64,000 bases of DNA from Terriglobia bacterium (GTDB taxonomy: Bacteria > Acidobacteriota > Terriglobia > Terriglobales > Acidobacteriaceae), in contig JAIQFD010000003.1 of the NCBI GenBank assembly GCA_020073495.1, forward strand, positions 434,001 through 498,000, read 5' to 3'. The notes beneath the pieces were generated by a model. It saw only the letters and a list, made by a program, of their open reading frames with translations. It searched no databases and was not told where the DNA came from. Within the stretch, counting starts at the first letter, position 1. The number at the start of each line of letters is the position of its first letter. Of this stretch, positions 25,571 through 34,674 are shown in pieces. The translations under genes and the position numbers were made by a program.

Positions 25571-27568
25571 ATGAAACCCATGTTTCTGCTGTCGGTCTTC
25601 TTATTTGGATCATTCACTGTTGTGGCCAGCGCGCAGGTGGACAATTTGCCCGGAGTGGCGCGTATCAGTCTTGTTCACGGCGATGTTTCGACGCAGCGCG
25701 GCGACACGGGTGACTGGGTGGTCGCGGCGCTGAATCAGCCGGTCGTCGCCGGGGACAAAGTGTCGACCGGAGACCCCTCCCAGGCCGAGCTGCAACTCGA
25801 CCATGCGAACATCCTGCGCCTCGGCAACAACGCGCAGGCAAGGATCGCAACCCTGGAGCGGACGCAGATCCAGGTCCAGATCGGGCAGGGGCTCGCCTTC
25901 TTCACCGTCTTCAAGGATTCCGACGCCCAAGTCGAGATCGACACGCCGAACGTGGCCATCCGGCCTACTTCCAAGGAAGGCGTCTACCGCATCGAGGTGA
26001 ACGGCAGCGAGACACAAGTGATCGTGCGCGAAGGAGAGGCCGATATCTCCACACCCCAGGGCAGCACCCGAGTGGAGAAGGGCCAGGCCGCAACTGTGCG
26101 CGGTACCGCCGACGAGGCGGGATACGTCCTCGCGGGCTCTCCTGCGAAGGACAGCTGGGATTCGTGGACCAACGAACGCGACAGAGTGATCCGCAACGCT
26201 CAATCGTGGAACAACACTAACCGCTACTACGTAGGAAGCGAAAATCTCGATGCCAACGGACGCTGGGTCAACGTGCCGGACTACGGTCTGGTATGGTCAC
26301 CGGTCGTGGCCGCGGGCTGGGCCCCCTATCGCGACGGCCGCTGGGTCTGGGAGCCGTACTGGGGCTGGACGTGGGTCTCGAACGAACCGTGGGGATGGGC
26401 GCCCTATCACTACGGCCGCTGGTTCCTCTATGGAAGTTCCTGGATGTGGTGGCCGGGAGCGGTTGACGGCAACTATCGGCCGGTGTGGGCGCCGGCCTAC
26501 GTGTCGTTCTTCGGATTCGGCGGCCACTTGGGAGCTTCCGTCGCTTTCGGATCGGTGGGCTGGCTGCCGATCGGTCCGTGTGATCGCTTCTTCCCCTGGT
26601 ACGGGGAGTACGGCTCGCGCTTCACCGTGGTGAACGTCACCAACATCTCGAACATCAATCGCGGCGTCGGCGGAGTGGCCCCGCTGCACGACGGCAATCG
26701 ATTCTCCAACCTGCGGCTGGCGGCGCGCAATGAGCGCGTTCGTCAGTCGATCTCGGCCGTTCCGGTGAATCGGTTCGGCACCGGGCGCACTGCGCCGACC
26801 GCGGTGAGCCGCGAGGCTTTTCGCGACGGGCGCATGATGACCGGGAATCTGCCCATCGTGCCGACTCGAGAGGGCCTTTCGGGGAACGATCGCAGGGCAA
26901 GCGCATCGATGCTGCGCGGAAACCAACCAGAGCGGTTCTTCACCAAGAAGCCGCCGGCTGCGTCGCCGCAGTCCCTCGACAAGCAGGCGGCGCAGGTGCA
27001 GGAAGCGATCCAGGGGCATGGCCAGTTCATTCCGATCAGGGCAGGCGCGCAGCTGGATCCGGCCGGCAAAGTGCGACCCATGCCCTCACGGAACAGCATG
27101 GAAGGAACCGTTCAGCCGGCTAGAAACGCACAGAGTGGACGCAGATCCAAGTCCCGGCCGGGCAGGGCCTCGCGTGCTGCAACGTCTTCGAGGACTCCGA
27201 AGGCGAGAACGACACGCCGAACGGCGACAGCGGCACACGGGTCTCGCGGAGCTACGGCACGCGCCGCGTCGAAGCCGGCCAGGGACCCTCGCACTTCAAC
27301 GCCTGCAAGGGTTCCGAGGCCGAAGGAGAGATCGACACGCCGAGTGACGACCATGGCGCGTGGATCTCACGGAGCTTCAGCACATACCACACAGAGTTAC
27401 CTGGAGTCGGCCGACCGCCAGATGGACAACGGCGATTACACAGCGGCAATCGCCAGCTCCAAACACGCTTTGCAGGTCGACGGGAATAACACCGCTGCGA
27501 AAGCCCGCCTGCAGCGCGCCCGTCGGGCGATGCAAGCGGAAAATGAGATCGCAAGCAATCGGAGGTGA
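25571..27568 (+). CDS. Secreted FecR-domain protein with Trp/Tyr-rich module (DUF6600-like)
   Basis: A 665-residue exported protein. ATG 25571 (or 25580) opens a signal peptide ending VVASAQ. A FecR-like beta domain covers about residues 30-160 (GVARISLVHGDVSTQRGD; VRGTADEAGY). A Trp/Tyr-rich repeat region follows (residues 210-330; YRDGRWVWEPYWGWTW, WGWAPYHYGRW). About residues 523-607 are very rich in Arg, Ala and Thr because that DNA is a FecR-like segment read in the wrong frame. The last 60 residues resemble a TPR pair (YLESADRQMDNGDYTAAI). No sigma factor gene is adjacent, so anti-sigma function is unlikely. It is paralogous to 29581-32001 and overlaps no gene; the Sel1 gene starts three bases later. 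Confidence 0.8.
   Translation: MKPMFLLSVFLFGSFTVVASAQVDNLPGVARISLVHGDVSTQRGDTGDWVVAALNQPVVAGDKVSTGDPSQAELQLDHANILRLGNNAQARIATLERTQIQVQIGQGLAFFTVFKDSDAQVEIDTPNVAIRPTSKEGVYRIEVNGSETQVIVREGEADISTPQGSTRVEKGQAATVRGTADEAGYVLAGSPAKDSWDSWTNERDRVIRNAQSWNNTNRYYVGSENLDANGRWVNVPDYGLVWSPVVAAGWAPYRDGRWVWEPYWGWTWVSNEPWGWAPYHYGRWFLYGSSWMWWPGAVDGNYRPVWAPAYVSFFGFGGHLGASVAFGSVGWLPIGPCDRFFPWYGEYGSRFTVVNVTNISNINRGVGGVAPLHDGNRFSNLRLAARNERVRQSISAVPVNRFGTGRTAPTAVSREAFRDGRMMTGNLPIVPTREGLSGNDRRASASMLRGNQPERFFTKKPPAASPQSLDKQAAQVQEAIQGHGQFIPIRAGAQLDPAGKVRPMPSRNSMEGTVQPARNAQSGRRSKSRPGRASRAATSSRTPKARTTRRTATAAHGSRGATARAASKPARDPRTSTPARVPRPKERSTRRVTTMARGSHGASAHTTQSYLESADRQMDNGDYTAAIASSKHALQVDGNNTAAKARLQRARRAMQAENEIASNRR
27139..27391 (+). 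repeat. Out-of-frame duplicate of FecR coding segment inside the FecR gene
   Basis: DNA here resembles the gene's own FecR segment near 25862-25960. Read in a different frame from the host gene it gives TQIQVPAGQGLACCNVFEDS, close to TQIQVQIGQGLAFFTVFKDS of the FecR domain, then a second partial unit (AGQGPSHFNACKGSEAEGEI then DTP). So two decayed tandem copies are present, and the host gene reads through them in another frame. Confidence 0.65.
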
Positions 27569-27570
27569 AC

Positions 27571-29223
27571 ATGCGCGCTACGACGCTATTAGTCGGCTGC
27601 ATTTTGTTATTCCTGGTGGGGAGTACCGCGGGTCAGACGAGAACGGCAAATAATGCCCCGCCGCCACTTTCGCTCGCCGACGTAGAACACGGTCTCAAGT
27701 CCGGAGTGCCGAACAAACGCATGGCTACACTGGTGAAAAAGTACTCAGTGGATTTCGAGTTGACCGATGAGGTCGAGGAGCAGCTTCGAGGTGCGGGAGC
27801 GAACGCCAAACTGATTCTGCAGATCGGCCGTTCGCGGGCCCAGGAAGACGGGAATCCAGTCGAACGGGTGACCGGACCTCTGGTCACTGCTCAGGAGCAC
27901 CGGCCTGCAAACCAGCTTCACACGCAAACTCAAGCGGCGGCGAAGAAGCTACTCCAGCAGGCTGACAAGTACCGACTCGGTTCCGATGTGGACCGGGACG
28001 AAGCCAAAGCTGCCCACCTGTATCGCAAGGCAGCCGAGATGGGTAACGCAGAGGCGCAGACGAGATTTGCCGAGGCCTTGTTTGATGGACGTGGCGTGAC
28101 GCCCGATCCGGCTAAGGCAGGGACGTGGCTGGAGAAGGCAGCGCACCAGGGCTACGCTCGGGCCGAGTGCGACCTTGGCGTGATGCTGAAAAATGGTTTG
28201 GGTACTGCTCAAGATCCTCCAAACGGGCTGCGCTACCTTCAGGCTGCGGCCAGTCAAGGCGATGCGTACGCCGAGGATTATCTCGGTCGATTCGCAGAGA
28301 GTGGTTTGACCAGTGATCCCAGCCCGAGCGAAGCCTATATGCATTACCTGAAGGCCGCTGAAATGGGTTCCGCGTGGGGAACATACAACGTTGCGAGAAT
28401 GCACGAACATGGGATCGGCGTCGGCAAGAGCCCGGCCGAAGCACTGCGCTGGTACATGAAAGCCGCAACCATCCGGGATCCGGATTTGCTGGGTCAGTGG
28501 AGCGATCTTCGCTCTGAGGCCGGAGCCATAGCCGGCGCAAATTTCCGAATCGGTGACATGTATGCCGACGGCAACGGCGTCCCCAAGGAGAGCCGCGAGG
28601 CCGAGAGGTGGTACAGGCGCGGCGTGGATATGGAGTCCACGGCTGCACGGGCGGGATGGTCAATGGCGCAGGTTTATCTGGCGAATGCCTACCTCCAATC
28701 AAAAGGCGTTCCGCTGGACTACGGTGAGGCGATGCACTGGATGAGAAAGGCAGCCGAACATGGATATCGGCAAGCTCAAGTGAATCTAGGCTCCATGTAT
28801 CGCGATGGGCAAGGCACGTCCCAGAATTACGGCGAAGCGATGCATTGGTACCGTAATGCGGCTGACCAGGGATCTGCGGTGGCAGAATGGATGATCGGTG
28901 GACTCTATTTTCACGGTTGGGGAGTGATACGCGATTTCACCGAAGCAGCGAAGTGGTTCAGAAAAGCGGCTGATGCGGGTGTCCCTGTCGCGCAATGGGA
29001 CCTTGGCATGATTTATTACCACGGCTACGGCGTTTCGAAGGATCTTGAGACTGCTCGTGCATGGCTACAGAAGGCAGCCGATCGAGGTTATGCCCCCGCA
29101 AAAGACATGTTGGCCAACCTTGATGCGGCTGGCGATCCCAAAACTTCGAATGGCGCAGCTCGATCCGATGCCTCCCCGCGCCGCCAGCGTCAAGCAGAGG
29201 CGCGAGATACTTCGGGCCGTTGA
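27571..29223 (+). CDS. Secreted Sel1-repeat protein
   Basis: A 550-residue exported protein. ATG 27571 has GGAGGT five bases upstream and a signal peptide (LLVGCILLFLVGSTAGQ). After a short N-terminal region (residues 30-130) it holds about nine Sel1-like repeats of roughly 36 residues with the pattern A..WY.KAA..G...AQ..LG.MY..G.GV; examples are AMHWMRKAAEHGYRQAQVNL and WFRKAADAGVPVAQWDLGMI. Such repeats form superhelical protein-binding surfaces. It starts three bases after the FecR gene, so the two are likely co-transcribed and may act together at the cell envelope. Partner unknown. Confidence 0.85.
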   Translation: MRATTLLVGCILLFLVGSTAGQTRTANNAPPPLSLADVEHGLKSGVPNKRMATLVKKYSVDFELTDEVEEQLRGAGANAKLILQIGRSRAQEDGNPVERVTGPLVTAQEHRPANQLHTQTQAAAKKLLQQADKYRLGSDVDRDEAKAAHLYRKAAEMGNAEAQTRFAEALFDGRGVTPDPAKAGTWLEKAAHQGYARAECDLGVMLKNGLGTAQDPPNGLRYLQAAASQGDAYAEDYLGRFAESGLTSDPSPSEAYMHYLKAAEMGSAWGTYNVARMHEHGIGVGKSPAEALRWYMKAATIRDPDLLGQWSDLRSEAGAIAGANFRIGDMYADGNGVPKESREAERWYRRGVDMESTAARAGWSMAQVYLANAYLQSKGVPLDYGEAMHWMRKAAEHGYRQAQVNLGSMYRDGQGTSQNYGEAMHWYRNAADQGSAVAEWMIGGLYFHGWGVIRDFTEAAKWFRKAADAGVPVAQWDLGMIYYHGYGVSKDLETARAWLQKAADRGYAPAKDMLANLDAAGDPKTSNGAARSDASPRRQRQAEARDTSGR

Positions 29224-29580
29224 GGGACCGATCGATCTGATCCTTTGCCGCATAAATCTGCTCGATCGTTTCGTTCGTCAACGCCCCTTTTCGATGCTGC
29301 TCGTCCGGATAGGATCCTGCAGATCGACCGAAATTATCTTTGGGGTACTCACAGTCGCTGAATTCGATCCTTCAGGAATCAGGCGCCTGGCCGAAAACCA
29401 CCACAACTGGTGGTAACGGGCCACCGGAGCCCTGCGAATCGCCGCCTGTGCGAGATGTTTTGTCCAGCCTAACTTGCCAGGAACAATGCAGTTACCGAAA
29501 TTGCGGCCGGTCACCCAACATTGGCATTCGGCCTGCATCTATTGGGGCAGAGTCTTGTCCCGAACAGGGTGAAGGTACAT
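29224..29580. other. Intergenic region before second FecR gene
   Basis: About 355 bases. It contains the second copy of the 17-base element (29388-29404), here followed by a small inverted repeat (CCACCACAACTGGTGG). No gene was supported. A promoter for the second FecR gene probably lies here, but no clear -35/-10 pair was found. Confidence 0.4.
29388..29404. repeat. Short shared element upstream of second FecR gene
   Basis: Second copy of TGGCCGAAAACCACCAC, followed by AACTGG. It lies 177 bases before the ATG of the second FecR/W-rich gene. Confidence 0.45.
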
Positions 29581-32001
29581 ATGAAATTCAAGCTAATTGC
29601 AGCAATTCTAGGATTCTTGATCGCGATTCCAGGCACCGTCAGCGCTCAGAACCCGGACGACCAAGTGCCGGATCAAGATTCGCAAGTAGCCCAGGCCCCC
29701 AGCGTCCAAGTGCCGATGTCCCAAGAGCCCAACGACCAGGATTCCATGGACCAGGGTCCGATGAATCCGGGGTCGATGGGACAAGGCTCCAACGACCCAG
29801 GCTCCGGCGATCCGAGTTACAGCGCGCCGGCCCCCGATGAGACAAACGCCGGCGTTGCGCGCATCAGTCTGATCCATGGCGACGTCTCCACGCAGCGTGG
29901 CGATTCCAACGACTGGTCTGCGGCTGCGCTCAATGCTCCCGTCCTCGCGGGTGACCGCGTTTCGACCGGCGACAATGCGCGCGCCGAGCTTCAGCTCGAC
30001 TACGCCAACATACTCCGCCTCTCTGAGCGTTCGCAGGCCAACATCACCACTCTTACCCACTCGCAGATCCAGATCCAACTTGGACGTGGAATGGCGAGTT
30101 TCTCCGTCTACAAGAACAGCGATGCGGACGCCGAGATCGATACGCCCAACGTTGCCATTCGTACCAATCGTCACGAATCCAGCTTTCGGATCATGGTTGC
30201 CGGCGATGATCGCACCGAGGTGATGGTTCGCACGGGCGAGGTGGAAGTCACCACCCCGCAAGGCGGCACCCGCGTGGGACCGGGCCAGTTCATTACCGTG
30301 CAGGGCACCGCCGATCAGGCGCAATACAAGATCAGCGACGCACCTGCCCGGGATGCCTGGGACCAGTGGAGCTCCGATCGCGACAACACCATCCGCAATG
30401 CGGCATCGCGGCGGCGCACCAACGACTACTACGTAGGAGCCGAAGATCTCGACGCCTACGGCACCTGGACGGAAGTTCCGGATTATGGTCCAGTGTGGCG
30501 CCCGACTGTTCAAGTCGGCTGGGCTCCTTATCGCGCGGGTCGCTGGGTGTATGAGCCTTATTGGGGATGGACCTGGGTTTCGTATGATCCGTGGGGCTGG
30601 GCGCCGTATCACTACGGCCGCTGGATGATGTACGACGGAGCGTGGGCCTGGTGGCCCGGTCCGGCCTACGGGTACCCGTATTACCGTCCGATCTGGGCGC
30701 CGGCTTATGTTTCGTTCTTCGGCTTCGGCGGTGGTTTCGGATTCGGAGTCGGTTTCGGCGGCTGGGGCTCGATCGGATGGCTTCCCCTTGGACCGTGCGA
30801 CCGTTTCCATCCCTGGTATGGACGGCATGGCGGGCGGTTCGGCGTTGCCGGGTTCAACACTTTCAACCGTGGCGGTTTTGCTCCGCTGCACGGCGGCACG
30901 CGGTTCTCGAACGTGCAGCTTGCGCTGCATGACCAGCGTTTCCGCGGCGGGACGACTGTCTCAGCCAACCAGTTCGGCAGAGGCCGTATGAATGCTCAGC
31001 CAATGAGCCACGCGGCGTTCCAGAATGCTCGTTTCGCGACTGGCAGACTGCCCGTAACTCCGAGCCGGGAGAGCTTCTCGGCCAGCGGACGCTCGGCGGC
31101 TGCCTCCACGATTCCGAACCGGTCTCAGAATCAGCGCTTCTTCTCGGCCCGAGGTACCAGTGCAGCCGCTCCGCGCTCGTTTGAGCGAGGGCAGTCGCAG
31201 AACTCGAACTTCAACCGGCAGGATGGCAGCTCCACTGGAAACGGCCGCGAAGCTTCGAGGCCCGGAAACAGCAACTCGAACAACGGGTTTCAGCGCTTCG
31301 GCCAAAGTCCGGGAACGAGAGGCAATTCGAATGGTGGCTCGGCGCCAAGATCCGGCAACTCGGGTAGCTTCACGCCCTCTCGCCAGAGTAGCAACAGCAA
31401 CGGTGGCGGCTGGCAAAAATTTTCGCCGATGCCACGGAGCTCATCGTCTGAGTCCAATAGGGCGGCCGGTTCGTACGGCACTTCCCGCAATTCGGGTTCA
31501 GAGGGCCGTGGCAACAGCGCATCCTCTCGTCCGCCCCTCAACATGAGGCAGCCGATCGTCACTCCGCGCTCTTCCGGTGGAGGCGCCTATAACAACGGAC
31601 GTGCTGCTCCCAGCTACAGCGGCGCGCGTTCGGCGCCGAGCAGCCAAGGTGCTTATAGCGGTGCACGCCCGGCCCCCGATTACAGCGGCGGCGGACGTTC
31701 CGCTCCCAGCTACAGCGGGGCGCAATCGGCGCCGAGCAGCCGGGGTCCTTATAGCGGCGCACGCTCGGCCCCCGGTTACAGCGGCGGCGGACGTTCTGCT
31801 CCCAGCTCCAGCGGCGCCCGTTCGGCGCCCAGCAGCCGAGGTGCTTATAGCAGCGCACGCTCGGCCCCCGGTTACAGCGGCGGCGGACGTTCTGCTCCCA
31901 GCTCCAGCGGCGCCCGTTCGGCGCCGAGCAGCCGCGGTGGCGGGTCCTCGAAAGGCAGTGGCTCGTCGCACGGGGGCGGCGACGGCAGACGTGGACGGTA
32001 A
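29581..32001 (+). CDS. Secreted FecR-domain protein with Trp/Tyr-rich module and Ser/Gly/Arg-rich repeat tail
   Basis: An 806-residue paralogue of the protein at 25571. ATG 29581 has GAAGG upstream and begins a signal peptide (LIAAILGFLIAIPGTVSAQ). A Pro/Gln/Asp/Met-rich linker follows, then a FecR-like domain (GVARISLIHGDVSTQRGD), a Trp/Tyr-rich module (YRAGRWVYEPYWGWTW, WGWAPYHYGRW) and a Gly/Phe-rich stretch. The C-terminal third is low-complexity Asn/Ser/Gly/Arg and ends in about 3.5 tandem units of 32 residues (APSYSGARSAPSSQGAYSGA...). The tail looks disordered and could bind polysaccharide, wall or nucleic acid. No sigma factor gene is adjacent. Confidence 0.82.
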   Translation: MKFKLIAAILGFLIAIPGTVSAQNPDDQVPDQDSQVAQAPSVQVPMSQEPNDQDSMDQGPMNPGSMGQGSNDPGSGDPSYSAPAPDETNAGVARISLIHGDVSTQRGDSNDWSAAALNAPVLAGDRVSTGDNARAELQLDYANILRLSERSQANITTLTHSQIQIQLGRGMASFSVYKNSDADAEIDTPNVAIRTNRHESSFRIMVAGDDRTEVMVRTGEVEVTTPQGGTRVGPGQFITVQGTADQAQYKISDAPARDAWDQWSSDRDNTIRNAASRRRTNDYYVGAEDLDAYGTWTEVPDYGPVWRPTVQVGWAPYRAGRWVYEPYWGWTWVSYDPWGWAPYHYGRWMMYDGAWAWWPGPAYGYPYYRPIWAPAYVSFFGFGGGFGFGVGFGGWGSIGWLPLGPCDRFHPWYGRHGGRFGVAGFNTFNRGGFAPLHGGTRFSNVQLALHDQRFRGGTTVSANQFGRGRMNAQPMSHAAFQNARFATGRLPVTPSRESFSASGRSAAASTIPNRSQNQRFFSARGTSAAAPRSFERGQSQNSNFNRQDGSSTGNGREASRPGNSNSNNGFQRFGQSPGTRGNSNGGSAPRSGNSGSFTPSRQSSNSNGGGWQKFSPMPRSSSSESNRAAGSYGTSRNSGSEGRGNSASSRPPLNMRQPIVTPRSSGGGAYNNGRAAPSYSGARSAPSSQGAYSGARPAPDYSGGGRSAPSYSGAQSAPSSRGPYSGARSAPGYSGGGRSAPSSSGARSAPSSRGAYSSARSAPGYSGGGRSAPSSSGARSAPSSRGGGSSKGSGSSHGGGDGRRGR
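31606..31941 (+). repeat. 96-bp in-frame tandem repeat in FecR protein tail
   Basis: Three full units of 96 bases and a partial fourth, each encoding APS[Y/S]SGA[R/Q]SAPSS then [Q/R]G[A/P]YS and SGGGRS. Unit differences are few, so the array is likely young and may vary in copy number between strains. Confidence 0.8.
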
Positions 32002-32011
32002 ATGGGTAACA

Positions 32012-32647
32012 ATGTCCTACTTGGGAGCGACCTTGAAAGCACTGCAATTCTTTGAACGGGAAAACCGTCGGTCCTTGTCTACGCATGCGTTCTTTGCAGT
32101 CTTCGCGGTGGTTTGCGCGGCGGCGTTGTCAGCCAGCGCCCAGAGCCGCGTCATGAGCCCTTATCAGGGCGAAAGTGACGGCGTCGGCGCCGGCGGCAAG
32201 TGGATCGAGTTCCATTCCGAAGACAAGATGACCGCCGCCAAGAGGGTCCGCTTTGAACTTCTGGCGGACAACTACTTGAGCGAAGACCCGGATTACAAGC
32301 CTCGCATCGAACTCGTCTGCACCAATGGCAAGTACACCTACGCCGACTTCAATCCCGGCATGCGGCTGGGCCCGCCCAACCGTCCCGGCTTTTGGGGACA
32401 GCCCCAGATGGAGGTCCGGGTGCGCGTCGACGACACGCACCACTATCACGGCTGGAACTGGATTCGTGGCCGGTTCCTCTCCATGGACAAAGGCACCACG
32501 CGCGAGTTGATCGGAGCTCACGTCTTCAAGGTGGAAATCCGCGGACGAAGAGGCCGCGAGATCGCGGAATTCTCGCCCGCTGGCCTTGATCTTGCCCGGG
32601 TGAAGCGTGCCTGCGATCTGACTCCGAAACAGCCCAGCAATCACTGA
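32012..32647 (+). CDS. Hypothetical exported protein
   Basis: A 211-residue protein of unknown function. ATG 32012 lies 11 bases after the FecR stop codon. The first 25 residues are cytoplasmic-looking, then a hydrophobic segment (HAFFAVFAVVCAAALSASAQ) reads as a signal peptide with an Ala-x-Ala site. The mature part is beta-rich (KRVRFELLADNYLS, QPQMEVRVRVDDTHHYHGWN). The open frame extends upstream inside the FecR repeat tail, but that part is only the repeat read in another frame and was left out. Close spacing suggests co-transcription with the FecR gene. Confidence 0.6.
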   Translation: MSYLGATLKALQFFERENRRSLSTHAFFAVFAVVCAAALSASAQSRVMSPYQGESDGVGAGGKWIEFHSEDKMTAAKRVRFELLADNYLSEDPDYKPRIELVCTNGKYTYADFNPGMRLGPPNRPGFWGQPQMEVRVRVDDTHHYHGWNWIRGRFLSMDKGTTRELIGAHVFKVEIRGRRGREIAEFSPAGLDLARVKRACDLTPKQPSNH

Positions 32648-32745
32648 CTCCGCTGTCATCCCGACCGCGCCAGCGACGGTGGAGAAGGCCGAAAAGGGCC
32701 AACAAGAGAAGTTTCCGGCTGGAGATGAAAATCGAAGGAGGCAGG

Positions 32746-33369
32746 ATGAAGAGAGCGTTAGGCGTGGTGCTAATGGCGATGCTGCTGGCGGGAATGGCGG
32801 CGGCGCAGACGCTGTCGTTGCCGGCGGGCACCGGAGTAAAGATGAAACTGGAGACGCCGATCTCGACGCGCACGACCAAGGTGGGTGACAGCTTCGCCGG
32901 GCGCGTGACCGAGCCGGTGATGATCGAGAACAAGGTCGTGATCCCGGTGGGCGCGGCCATCGAGGGGCACGTGGCGAAGATCTCGGAGCCGCGGCGCATC
33001 AAGGGCGTGCCGGAGATCGACCTGCGTCCGGACCTGCTGACCATGCCGGACGGAAACAAGTTCAACATCAGCGCCGTGGTGGTGGATACGGACAAGCACT
33101 CCGGCACCAGGGTCACCGACGAAGGCAAGATCAAGGGTGCGGGAGCGACGGGCGGGGACAAGAAGGAGATCGCGATCGGCACCGGGGCCGGGCTTGGCGT
33201 GGGGGCGCTGGCCGGCGGCGGCAAGGGCGCGCTGATCGGCGCAACCGTGGGCGCCAGTGTCACCATGGCGCATTGGCTGACCAAGCGTCATTCCGCGGAG
33301 TTGCCCGCGGGCTCGGAGATCACCATCGAGTTGAGCCGCCCGATGACGATGACGGGCGCGGGAAAGTAA
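32746..33369 (+). CDS. Hypothetical exported protein with glycine-rich segment
   Basis: A 207-residue exported protein. ATG 32746 follows GGAGGCAGG and opens a signal peptide (ALGVVLMAMLLAGMAAAQ). The mature N-terminal part is a beta domain (LPAGTGVKMKLETPISTRTT, DSFAGRVTEPVMI) that resembles proteins with a VirB10/TrbI-like beta barrel fragment, though this match is weak. A Gly-rich hydrophobic segment (GTGAGLGVGALAGGGKGALI) looks like a glycine-zipper able to associate with membranes. The last part returns to a strand-rich pattern (LPAGSEITIELSRP). Function unknown. Confidence 0.6.
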   Translation: MKRALGVVLMAMLLAGMAAAQTLSLPAGTGVKMKLETPISTRTTKVGDSFAGRVTEPVMIENKVVIPVGAAIEGHVAKISEPRRIKGVPEIDLRPDLLTMPDGNKFNISAVVVDTDKHSGTRVTDEGKIKGAGATGGDKKEIAIGTGAGLGVGALAGGGKGALIGATVGASVTMAHWLTKRHSAELPAGSEITIELSRPMTMTGAGK

Positions 33370-33680
33370 ACCGTCGGTACTCGAAAGTCAAAGGGAGCGC
33401 GGAAGCATTCCTTGCGCTGATTTGCCGCGCCCGAGCAGGGCCCGATACGGTCGTGGCGCCTGGGTGTTGTTGAGAACAGCCTTTCTCACCTGATGACCCG
33501 CGAAACTTGGATTGTTGGTGAGAAGAGATTTCTTCGCACTGACCGGGTGGCTTCCCAATTGTTCAGTTAGCCGACCCCACCAATCGCAGAATTCGTGACC
33601 GGGTCGACAGTTTCCCAAGTGGTCAAGAGGAGACAGTCCATCGACTTTGCTGCATTTAAGCTGCAACCGAGGCAACGAGC
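33370..33680. other. Intergenic region, nothing recognised
   Basis: About 310 bases of slightly lower GC content. No gene, RNA or repeat was supported. It should hold the promoter of the Gln-rich protein gene. Confidence 0.3.
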
Positions 33681-34340
33681 ATGAAACGACTTGGAGTCAT
33701 CAGCACAGCAGTTCTCTCTTTACTCATCGGAGCCACTGCGCCTGTCTACGCACAGCAGGAGCAGCAAGGCGAAAAGCAGAAGCAGGAGCAGCCGGGCGAA
33801 AAGCAGGGCAGGCCTGAAAAGCAAGCCCAGCCCGCCAAGCAAGCCAAACCCGAGCAGCAGCAGGGCAAGCAACAGCAGGCCAAGCCCGAGCAGCAGCAGG
33901 GCAAGCAACAGCAAGCCAAGCCTGAACAACAGCAGCAACAGCGCGCCCAGCAGCAGCAAGAGGCCACGCCAGAACAGCAACGCGAACAGCGGGGAGCTTG
34001 GCAGCAGCATCGCGCACAAGAAAGCTGGCAGTCCGAACACCGCACCTGGCAGCAACGCGGTGGCTCCAACGGCTACCGCATTGACGACGGATATTTCCGT
34101 AGCTACTACGGTCGCGATCACGGATTCCGCATCTACAGCCTGCCCTTCATGGTTGTTGGCGGGTATCCGCGCTTCCAGTACGGTGGTTATTGGTTCAGTC
34201 TTGTTGACCCGTGGCAAGAATTCTGGGGAGAGAACTGGTACGAAACCGACGACGTTTACGTGGATTACGATAATGATGGCTACTACATGTACAACCGCAG
34301 GCATCCTGGCCCGGGGATTGCGATCACCATCTCGTTCTAG
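33681..34340 (+). CDS. Exported Gln/Lys-rich repeat protein
   Basis: A 219-residue protein. ATG 33681 has a GAGG motif upstream and opens a signal peptide (VISTAVLSLLIGATAPVYAQ). Residues 25-120 are dominated by Gln, Lys, Pro and Glu, with tandem units such as KPEQQQGKQQQA (36 bases each). The rest is a folded-looking, aromatic-rich domain (GYFRSYYGRDHGFRIY, GYPRFQYGGYWFSLVDPWQE) similar to small periplasmic domains found in Acidobacteria and Proteobacteria. The Gln-rich part is likely an extended linker. Function unknown. Confidence 0.7.
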   Translation: MKRLGVISTAVLSLLIGATAPVYAQQEQQGEKQKQEQPGEKQGRPEKQAQPAKQAKPEQQQGKQQQAKPEQQQGKQQQAKPEQQQQQRAQQQQEATPEQQREQRGAWQQHRAQESWQSEHRTWQQRGGSNGYRIDDGYFRSYYGRDHGFRIYSLPFMVVGGYPRFQYGGYWFSLVDPWQEFWGENWYETDDVYVDYDNDGYYMYNRRHPGPGIAITISF

Positions 34341-34674
34341 CCGGCTAGCCAGCGCAGGCTAGGGAGGATGCTGGCGGCGATGTCATCTCAGCAGTGGCTG
34401 GGTCTGCCGCAGGTGAGGGTGTTCCAGAAGCCCCTGCCGAGCGACAGCCGCAAACTGCTGATCCGCAAATCTCAAACTGCCGGCGGCAACGGATCACGGG
34501 GGCGAGCATTTATCGCTAGAAGTCGAAGTACGGCAGAATAGGGTGTGAGCGAAGCGAGCAGGCTGCGGAAGCCTACTCCCGTTGTTGGGCAAACGGAACC
34601 TTACAGATCTGTAGCTTAAGGCTGGTTTCAATCTGTCCCACTGTCGCTGACGAGGGACACGCCGATACGGAAAG
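34341..34674. other. Region upstream of integrase, nothing recognised
   Basis: About 330 bases. No gene is supported. The integrase frame extends upstream of its GTG to a stop codon near 34648, giving RGTRRYGK before the GTG, which resembles integrase N-termini. The true start may therefore be non-standard or lost. Confidence 0.35.

Noticed and set aside
31606-31941. Possible CRISPR array
   Set aside because: Units are contiguous, coding and without spacers. No cas gene is present. The dispersed repeats elsewhere also lack regular spacing.
25571-32001. FecR proteins as anti-sigma factors
   Set aside because: No ECF sigma gene is adjacent, and the Trp/Tyr-rich and repeat regions do not fit the FecR regulator layout.
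31577-32011. Upstream extension of the exported protein gene at 32012
   Set aside because: It is the tandem repeat of the FecR tail read in another frame.
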